Shown here one piece after another: positions 1 through 4,555 of a DNA stretch of 6,464 nucleotides. The translations under genes and the position numbers were made by a program. The first letter of the stretch is position 1. Every line of letters starts with the position of its first letter. The notes below the pieces were generated by a model. The model saw nothing but the letters and a program-made list of their open reading frames with translations. It did no database searches and was not told the origin of the DNA. The stretch is from Acidobacteriota bacterium (GTDB taxonomy: Bacteria > Acidobacteriota > Blastocatellia > Pyrinomonadales > Pyrinomonadaceae): NCBI GenBank assembly GCA_020199975.1, contig JAIVJP010000075.1, positions 1-6,464 of the forward strand. Reading direction: 5' to 3'.

Positions 1-93
1 CTGCGTAAAGGCGAGCGGAGCGAATGTTCCCAAGAGTAAAGCGGCGACTAGCGTGACAGCGAAGAGCTGATGGGAGGATTTAAAGTACTTCAT
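1..93 (-). CDS. Secreted protein, N-terminal signal peptide only (partial)
   Basis: The 31 codons from an ATG at 93-91 read open to the window edge and encode a textbook Sec signal peptide. It has a short basic start (MKYFKSSHQ), a hydrophobic core of Leu, Val and Ala (about residues 10-22) and a small-residue region (FAPLAFTQ) that could hold the cleavage site. On the minus strand AGGA lies 8 bases before the ATG, which supports this start. Only the leader is visible, so the mature function cannot be told. It points the same way as the LecA-like secreted protein at 323-1075, with a 229-bp gap that is long for an operon, so an own promoter is likely. Bases 94-322 contain no convincing gene, terminator or strong promoter; a TATACT-like box lies on the minus strand at 223-218 without a good -35 partner. 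Confidence 0.72.
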   Translation of the reverse strand, partial: MKYFKSSHQLFAVTLVAALLLGTFAPLAFTQ

Positions 94-322
94 AACCGTG
101 ATCCTGACGAAAATCAATCCAACGTCAAAAACCGATCCACGCATCAACAACAACCGACACTAACAAGATTTGGTGTTACTTCGTGTAATTTCGGGGATCG
201 CCGATGTCGGTCGAAACAGTATACAAATAGCAAAAACTACAGAGATGACTTACCGCACACCCATCTAAAAGATAACCCGCCTGAAAGCTCTGATGCCCAG
301 CAATAAACTGTGGGTTGCCGCT

Positions 323-1075
323 TCAACGCGGCGAGCCGCCCGCCTCAGCCTCGATAACGACATCATACGTTCCGGTGTTGTCATTTAAATCCCCTTCATT
401 AACCCCCAAAAACAACACGCCATCTCGCTGCGCGACAAAATCTCTCCGCGTGCCAACTAAGATAAAATCGTCGTTGTCATCTCCAACCACAGCTATCAAG
501 GCGCCGGTGGCTTCGTTGCGCATAAGTTTGTCGTTGTCCGGAATGGTCGACAGTCCGAAGGGAGTTGAGAACCTTCCCCTGCCGAGTGAGATACGTCCCG
601 AAGAGCTGATTCGCAAACGTTGTCCTTTGCGAACCACCAGACCGCTGTTGGTCCAGCCGTTATTCGCGTTGTCGGCGCGAACGGCGACCTTAATTGTGAA
701 AAACGTAGGGGAAGTGCTCGGGCTGGTTGTTCTAGGACTGCTGGTAGTTGTATCAGGTTGCGGGCTGGATCTCGGCGGCTGGGAGACCGGCTCTGGACTG
801 CCGGAGCTCATATCTTCATTCGCCAAAGAGGCAGCTGCGGCTGTGGTCGCCGAGTCAAACTCAATCGACTCGATGTCTTCAACGTAAATTGATGTCCGGC
901 TGCGCCGGCCCTTGGCTCCGGCCCCAATCAGAATGGTGAACTGCTGATCTTTGAAGTCAATCACCTGCCCGCGAATGACGCTTCCATCCTTCAAGCGGAT
1001 GGTATCGCCAACTATGGGAACAACCAGGGACAGGACAAGGACAATTGCGCACGAGGCGTAGGAAATCTTGATCAT
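323..1075 (-). CDS. Secreted protein with LecA (PA-IL)-like C-terminal domain
   Basis: A 250-residue protein built in four parts. Residues 1-23 form a signal peptide (MIKISYASCAIVLVLSLVVP core). Residues 24-76 form a compact domain with the signature LKDGSVIRG, then GRRSR, then IYVEDIESIEFD. Residues 77-124 are a low-complexity Ser/Thr/Pro/Ala linker. Residues 125-244 resemble the PA-IL (LecA) galactose-lectin fold: VRADNANNGWTNSGLVV, a GQRLRISSSGRISLG strand pair, GALIAVVGDD, and LFLGVNEGDLNDNTGTYDV near the end. In Pseudomonas LecA the last segment carries the calcium and sugar ligands; here several Asp and Asn residues (D229, N231, D232, N233) sit in the equivalent loop, so metal binding is possible but unproven. 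Start choice: the frame opens at a TTG at 1117, but the ATG at 1075 has GGGAG 7 bases upstream and puts the signal peptide at the very N-terminus. Probably exported; the ligand is unknown. Domain call is by eye from motif pattern. Confidence 0.85.
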   Translation of the reverse strand: MIKISYASCAIVLVLSLVVPIVGDTIRLKDGSVIRGQVIDFKDQQFTILIGAGAKGRRSRTSIYVEDIESIEFDSATTAAAASLANEDMSSGSPEPVSQPPRSSPQPDTTTSSPRTTSPSTSPTFFTIKVAVRADNANNGWTNSGLVVRKGQRLRISSSGRISLGRGRFSTPFGLSTIPDNDKLMRNEATGALIAVVGDDNDDFILVGTRRDFVAQRDGVLFLGVNEGDLNDNTGTYDVVIEAEAGGSPR

Positions 1076-1107
1076 CGTTCTACTCCCAGCGAGCATTTCA
1101 ATCAGGA

Positions 1108-1136
1108 GGTTTAGCAAGACTCGAATGCTTTTGCAA
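1108..1136 (-). promoter_or_regulatory. Weak sigma70-like promoter candidate for the LecA-like gene
   Basis: On the minus strand TTGCAA (1136-1131) and TAAACC (1113-1108) are separated by 17 bases. The -35-like box is good but the -10-like box matches TATAAT at only three positions. It would give a leader of about 25 bases before the ATG at 1075, with room for the GGGAG site. Position is sensible; sequence match is poor. Confidence 0.22.
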
Positions 1137-1254
1137 GCGGGAGAGGCTTGGTGTCGGCTCCTGCGATGCGCCAGTTGGGTAAAAGGTTCCCTGAAGGGTG
1201 GTTGACGTCTCTTGAAATCGCTGCATGTCGGGGCTCGGGTTCAGGGGTAGCAGG

Positions 1255-1311
1255 CCGACTGTTACGAGGGACTTTGCTCCGAAACGTCTAGCCCTCCTCC
1301 TTAACAGTCGG
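1255..1311. repeat. Inverted repeat, 10-bp perfect arms with an inner 5-bp stem
   Basis: CCGACTGTTA (1255-1264) is the exact reverse complement of TAACAGTCGG (1302-1311). Just inside, GAGGG (1266-1270) pairs with CCCTC (1292-1296) across an asymmetric internal loop of 1 and 5 bases, leaving a terminal loop of 21 bases (1271-1291). The result is a plausible 15-pair RNA hairpin or a DNA cruciform. No T tract follows on either strand, so it is not a standard intrinsic terminator. It lies about 90 bases upstream of the methyltransferase start and about 180 bases upstream of the LecA-like start. It could be a structured leader, a regulator site or a small repeat element; the sequence does not decide between these. 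Confidence 0.55.
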
Positions 1312-1327
1312 GTTATTAAGCCGCCAG

Positions 1328-1358
1328 TTAACATCTCCCGTCTCCGGAATGGTAATAT
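1328..1358 (+). promoter_or_regulatory. Promoter-like boxes upstream of the methyltransferase remnant
   Basis: TTAACA (1328-1333) and TAATAT (1353-1358) resemble -35 and -10 boxes, but the 19-base spacer is longer than the usual 16-18. Transcription would start near 1365 and give a leader of roughly 37 bases containing the GGAG site at 1391-1394. It may be a relic promoter of the decayed gene that still serves the VOC gene downstream. Confidence 0.28.
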
Positions 1359-1402
1359 CCGCAACCAGTTCAACCTAATTCATTAAAACAGGAGAAGTAA
1401 TA

Positions 1403-1928
1403 ATGACGACGCAGAGCAATGCGGTAGCGGAAGCTAAGCAAACCTCAGCTCGAAGGTCTATTGTTTGACTTACCACAGGTGATCGAAGGTGCTCCGGCAT
1501 TGCTTGAGAAGGAAGGTGTGGCTGGGCGCGTTGAACTGAGAACGGGGGACTTTTTTTAATCGGTTCCCAGCGGCGCCGACGCTTACATGATGAAGTTTAT
1601 CATCCATGATTGGGATAACGACCGGGCGCTCAAGATCTTGAAGAACATCTATCAGTTTTTACCTTTGACGGCCGGCTCCTGCTCATTGAAATGGTGGTTC
1701 CGCCAGGTAACGAGCCGCACTTCAGCGAGATTCAGGATCGAAATGCTTATGTCACCGGGTGGAGCGGAGCGCACGCCGGACGAGTACCGCGATCTTTTGG
1801 CCCAAGCGGGTTTTGAGTTGAGGGCGATTATTCCCACCAAATCGCCTTTGAGCATTGTAGAGCGTTTAAGAGCGGAGCAGCCAGATAATCCGGGAGGTGC
1901 GCATGCTACCCATTCGTGGACTTTATGA
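1403..1928 (+). pseudogene. Decayed SAM-dependent O-methyltransferase
   Basis: The start is intact: GGAG lies 8 bases before ATG 1403, followed by MTTQSNAVAEAKQTSA. The frame then jumps near 1447-1455 directly to GLLFDLPQVIEGAPALLE, a segment that in PF00891-type O-methyltransferases lies deep in the Rossmann domain. The N-terminal dimerisation domain and the glycine-rich SAM loop are therefore deleted, and the original frame stops at 1466. Reading on in the new frame, an in-frame TAA (1557-1559) follows GDFF; a GAA codon changed once would give it. Then come SVPSGADAYMMKFIIHDWDN, which includes the family's catalytic His-Asp-Trp motif, and ILKNIYQFLP. A 1-base loss near 1665 shifts the frame to DGRLLLIEMVVPPGNEP, and an apparent 2-base loss at 1739-1742 shifts it back to MLMSPGGAERTPDEYRDLLA. 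The usual family length is about 330-345 residues; only about half remains. It cannot make an active methyltransferase. Its last 26 bases overlap the VOC gene. Confidence 0.9.
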
Positions 1929-2274
1929 GGTCGCCATTCGCGTGAAAGATTTGCCGCGTGCCGAAGCTTTTTACAAAGGCGTCCTGGGGCTGGAGGAGGG
2001 GATTCGCGACGATAGGCGAAACTGGCTCTTCCTCCGCGCCGGTGGCGATGCCGGAATGGTTGTCTTGCAGGAAGACAAGGGCGAGTGGCCCACGCAGCAC
2101 TTTGCCTTCGCCGCTGACGAGGCAGACATGGATCGTGCTGCGATTATGCTGAGAGAGAAGGGGATCGAGGTTGAGGGCCCTGTCACTCACGATTGGATGC
2201 CGGCGAGATCGATTTACTTTGACGATCCCGATGGTCATGCGCTGGAGCTTTGCGCACCGCTAATTCGCAGCTAG
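1903..2274 (+). CDS. VOC-family (glyoxalase / bleomycin-resistance fold) protein
   Basis: A 123-residue single-domain protein of the vicinal oxygen chelate superfamily. Two beta-alpha-beta-beta-beta modules are visible: EVAIRVKDLPRAEAFYKGVLG at residues 9-29, and HFAFA...MDRAAIMLREKGIEVEGP followed by SIYFDDPDGHALELCAP at about 66-119. The usual metal ligands map to E9 (where most members have His, as in 'HVAIRV'), H66 and E115, so the site is Glu-His-Glu rather than His-His-Glu. Members include glyoxalases, extradiol dioxygenases and thiol transferases acting on fosfomycin; the substrate cannot be read from this sequence. Start choice: ATG 1903 has GGAGG at 1893-1897 with 5-base spacing; the in-frame GTG at 1897 overlaps that site and is less likely. 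The ribosome binding site sits in the 3' end of the methyltransferase remnant, so both were probably once co-transcribed. Cytoplasmic; no signal peptide. Confidence 0.88.
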   Translation: MLPIRGLYEVAIRVKDLPRAEAFYKGVLGLEEGIRDDRRNWLFLRAGGDAGMVVLQEDKGEWPTQHFAFAADEADMDRAAIMLREKGIEVEGPVTHDWMPARSIYFDDPDGHALELCAPLIRS

Positions 2275-2462
2275 AGCGATCGTTCCTAACTAGTCTCCCT
2301 TCAGCACAACCTCGGACCTCGCAAACTCCATCCCCTGCGAAATTATCGAAAATAGTCACTGGTCACTACCGACTCCGCCACTGGGAGACTCCGAGCGGTC
2401 GTGAAGTCCTGCAACTGCCGGCGGGGAAGATTCAGTTTCATTTGCTTGCTCTGTGAGACAAC
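2275..2462. other. Intergenic gap between the VOC and aldo/keto reductase genes
   Basis: There is no convincing gene, promoter or terminator here. GTCACT occurs twice (2355-2360 and 2362-2367), which could be the stub of a short tandem repeat. A plus-strand open frame (2250-2456) crosses the gap, but it begins inside the VOC gene and looks like no family I know. Confidence 0.5.
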
Positions 2463-3455
2463 ATGCGCTACAGACAATTCGGCCGCACGGGCTGGGATGT
2501 AAGCGAGATTGGTTACGGGATGTGGGGGATGGGCGGCTGGTCAAACTCAGACGACCATGAGTCGCTCCGGTCCTTGCAGGCTGCCGTGAACCGTGGGTGT
2601 AACTTTTTCGACACTGCGTACGTCTACGGCGATGGTCGCAGCGAGAACCTGCTGGGCCAGACCGTGCGTGCCAATCGCGACAAACGTCTCTTTACCGCCA
2701 CGAAGGTCCCGCCCAGGAACAAACAGTGGCCTGCTCGTCCGGAGTATGGCCTTCAGGAATCTTACCCGCCGGATCACGTTGAAGAGTTTGTACACCGAAG
2801 CCTGGAGAATGCTCGTCTGGAGAGTTTCGACCTGATGCAGTTTCATACCTGGGACGATGAGTGGCTACGAGATGATCGTTGGCTCTATAAGCTTGACGAT
2901 CTGCGCAGCCAGCGGCTCATCCGTGCGATCGGCATCAGCCTTAACCGGTGGGAGCCCTGGAACGGCGTGCGCGCGGTCAGAACCGGACAGATTGATTCGG
3001 TACAGGTCATCTACAACATCTTCGACCAGAATCCGGAGGATGATTTGTTTCCGGCGTGCGAGGAGATGAATGTGGCAGTCATTGCGCGGGTGCCTTTTGA
3101 TGAAGGAACTCTGACAGGCACGCTCACTAAGGATAGCGAATGGCCCGAAAGCGACTGGCGAAACACCTACTTCGTTCCCGAGAACCTCATGCCCAGTGTG
3201 GAACGGGCCGATGCGTTGAAAGAACTACTGCGCGATTGGAATATAGAACATTCAACGGAGATCACCATGCCGGAAATGGCGCTGCGTTTCATTCTTACTA
3301 ATTCCACCGTCAGCACGATCATCCCGGGGATGCGCAAGCTGGCTCACGTTGAATCAAATATCGCCACCAGTGATGCCGGCCCGCTGCCTGCGGAGTTGTA
3401 CGCGGAGCTCAAGAAGCACCGTTGGGTGCGCAAGCCCACGCCGTGGTCTCAGTGA
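2463..3455 (+). CDS. Aldo/keto reductase family oxidoreductase
   Basis: A 330-residue NAD(P)H-dependent aldo/keto reductase with the (alpha/beta)8 barrel pattern. It opens with MRYRQFGRTGWDVSEIGYGM, typical of the family. The full catalytic tetrad is present: D50 and Y55 in FFDTAYVYGDGRSE, K81 in TATKV and H128 in LMQFHTW. The C-terminal cofactor-phosphate motif appears as IIPGMRKLAHVESNIA (G289, R291, N299). Length is normal for the family. Such enzymes reduce aldehydes or ketones, or work on sugars, in the cytoplasm; the actual substrate cannot be inferred. ATG 2463 is the first start after an in-frame stop (TGA 2454-2456). The ribosome binding site is weak, a GAG about 7 bases upstream. 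The gene is 188 bp downstream of the VOC gene and 85 bp upstream of the CvpA-CAP gene, so it may be transcribed alone. Confidence 0.95.
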   Translation: MRYRQFGRTGWDVSEIGYGMWGMGGWSNSDDHESLRSLQAAVNRGCNFFDTAYVYGDGRSENLLGQTVRANRDKRLFTATKVPPRNKQWPARPEYGLQESYPPDHVEEFVHRSLENARLESFDLMQFHTWDDEWLRDDRWLYKLDDLRSQRLIRAIGISLNRWEPWNGVRAVRTGQIDSVQVIYNIFDQNPEDDLFPACEEMNVAVIARVPFDEGTLTGTLTKDSEWPESDWRNTYFVPENLMPSVERADALKELLRDWNIEHSTEITMPEMALRFILTNSTVSTIIPGMRKLAHVESNIATSDAGPLPAELYAELKKHRWVRKPTPWSQ

Positions 3456-3525
3456 GTTTCCTGGACTATCAAACGGCCTTGAAACGAGATTCGAGTTATT
3501 CGCGCCGGGCTGGCCGCTACTCCCT

Positions 3526-3531
3526 TACAAT
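3526..3531 (+). promoter_or_regulatory. Possible -10 box close to the CvpA-CAP start
   Basis: TACAAT matches TATAAT at five of six positions and ends 9 bases before ATG 3541. There is no Shine-Dalgarno sequence in between. If used, transcription would begin at or within a few bases of the start codon and give a nearly leaderless message. No -35 match is present at 16-18 bases upstream, so the call is weak. Confidence 0.22.
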
Positions 3532-3540
3532 CATTAGCAG

Positions 3541-4506
3541 ATGACTCTCAATGCGCTTGACATCTTACTCGTGGCGCTGGTGCTGCTGAGCGCACTTAAC
3601 GGCTGGCGGCGCGGCTTCATCATGGGTTTACTCGATCTGTTGGGCTGGATCGTGAGTCTCGTCGCTGCTCTGCGTTTTTATCAGCCGGTAGCGCGATGGT
3701 TTGGAGCGCGCGTTGTCTTGTGGTCTGAAGTTTGGGACCAGCCGCTAGCCTTTATTTTGATCGCTGTCAGCGCGGGTCTGGCCGTCCATCTGCTTAGTTA
3801 CACGCTCCTTCAACGTCTGCCGGAAGATGTTCACGAGCGACCCCTCAACCAACTGTTCGGCCTCATACCGGGCCTCGCAAACGGTTTGATTACGGCGGCC
3901 ATCGTCGCGGCGCTGCTGCTCTCCCTCCCGCTCAACGAAGGCTTGCGCGAACGCGCGCGCGAAAGCGCGCTGGTCAACCGTCTCGCCGTCTACACCGAAC
4001 GCCTGGAATCTGCGCTCCATCCCGTGTTTGGCGAAGCCATCGCCGAGACGCTGAATCTCCTCACGATTCAACCTGAATCAGACGAGCGCGTTACGCTGCC
4101 TTTTACTGTCGCGGTATCGCGTCCCAGACCTGATTTGGAAGCGGAAATGCTGAAACTCGTAAACAGGGAACGAATCGCCGCCGGACTGAAGCCGCTCGCG
4201 TCAGACCCGGAACTGACAGAAGTCGCGCGGCGACACTCAGCGGATATGTTCGCGCGTGGCTATTTCGCACACGACACACCGGAAAATCGCAATCCGTTTG
4301 ACCGCATGCGCGCAGCAGACGTTGGTTTTCTTACCGCCGGAGAAAATCTCGCCCTCGCCCAGACCGTGCAAATCGCGCACACCGGCTTGATGAACTCGCC
4401 TGGCCATCGCGCCAATATCCTGCGAGCAGAATTCGGACGCGCCGGCATCGGCATCATGGAGGGCGGCATGAGCGGCCTGATGGTGACGCAGAATTTTCGA
4501 AACTGA
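3541..4506 (+). CDS. CvpA-type membrane domain fused to a CAP (SCP/PR-1) domain
   Basis: A 321-residue two-domain protein. Residues 1-130 match the CvpA family: LDILLVALVLLSALNGWRRG (residues 6-25), then membrane segments at about 27-47, 66-90 and 107-130, with the family's conserved RRGF and the PLNQLFGLIPGLANGLI stretch. CvpA proteins are inner-membrane proteins linked to colicin V export or envelope stress. Residues 135-195 form a charged connector. Residues 197-320 are a CAP domain: LKLVNRERIAAGLKPLASDP, then HSADMFARGYFAHDTP, GENLA, HTGLMNSPGHRANILRAEFG and a final MVTQNFRN. The usual CAP pocket residues are there: H232, E268 and H280, with H244 and H289 nearby. Four membrane passes would put both ends on the same side; where the CAP domain faces needs topology data. 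No good ribosome binding site precedes the ATG. The CAP substrate is unknown. Confidence 0.93.
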   Translation: MTLNALDILLVALVLLSALNGWRRGFIMGLLDLLGWIVSLVAALRFYQPVARWFGARVVLWSEVWDQPLAFILIAVSAGLAVHLLSYTLLQRLPEDVHERPLNQLFGLIPGLANGLITAAIVAALLLSLPLNEGLRERARESALVNRLAVYTERLESALHPVFGEAIAETLNLLTIQPESDERVTLPFTVAVSRPRPDLEAEMLKLVNRERIAAGLKPLASDPELTEVARRHSADMFARGYFAHDTPENRNPFDRMRAADVGFLTAGENLALAQTVQIAHTGLMNSPGHRANILRAEFGRAGIGIMEGGMSGLMVTQNFRN

Positions 4507-4509
4507 CTG

Positions 4510-4524
4510 CCACAATAATTGTGG
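4510..4524. repeat. 15-base palindrome between the CvpA-CAP and acyl ligase genes
   Basis: CCACAATAATTGTGG is perfectly symmetric about A4517, with 7-bp arms. It starts three bases after the stop codon of the CvpA-CAP gene and ends 31 bases before the ligase ATG. The arms are AT-rich and touch, so it is a poor RNA hairpin and not a terminator; symmetry of this size fits a dimeric regulator's operator. A single copy is visible, so chance remains possible. Confidence 0.35.
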
Positions 4525-4555
4525 AATGTTCTGGAGGCCTTCGACACCGGAGCAA

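Larger units (their letters stand above)
1076..1402. other. Divergent intergenic region without a gene
   Basis: This stretch separates the minus-strand LecA-like gene from the plus-strand methyltransferase remnant. A minus-strand open frame at 1098-1373 is Arg-rich at its start, has no ribosome binding site I can see and no family resemblance, so I do not call it. The region should carry the promoters of both neighbours, and it contains the long inverted repeat at 1255-1311. It has no tRNA-like or transposon-like content. Confidence 0.6.

Noticed and set aside
315..887. Long plus-strand open frame (190 residues)
   Set aside because: It lies entirely antisense to the LecA-like gene, is Ser/Pro-rich only because it mirrors that gene's codons, and matches no family I recognise.
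1098..1373. Minus-strand open frame of 91 residues upstream of the LecA-like gene
   Set aside because: It has no visible ribosome binding site or domain and spans the intergenic hairpin; probably chance.
2355..2367. GTCACT direct repeat
   Set aside because: Only two copies one base apart; too short to call a repeat array or CRISPR.
2250..2456. Plus-strand open frame of 68 residues between the VOC and aldo/keto reductase genes
   Set aside because: It starts inside the VOC gene and shows no motif. The tail (RHWETPSGREVLQLPAGK) looks slightly protein-like, but not enough to call a gene or a remnant.
3955..3970. GCGCGC-GAAA-GCGCGC hairpin with a GNRA-type tetraloop
   Set aside because: It lies in the CvpA-CAP coding sequence and is explained by Arg/Ala codons in RERARESALV; alternating GC runs form such stems easily.
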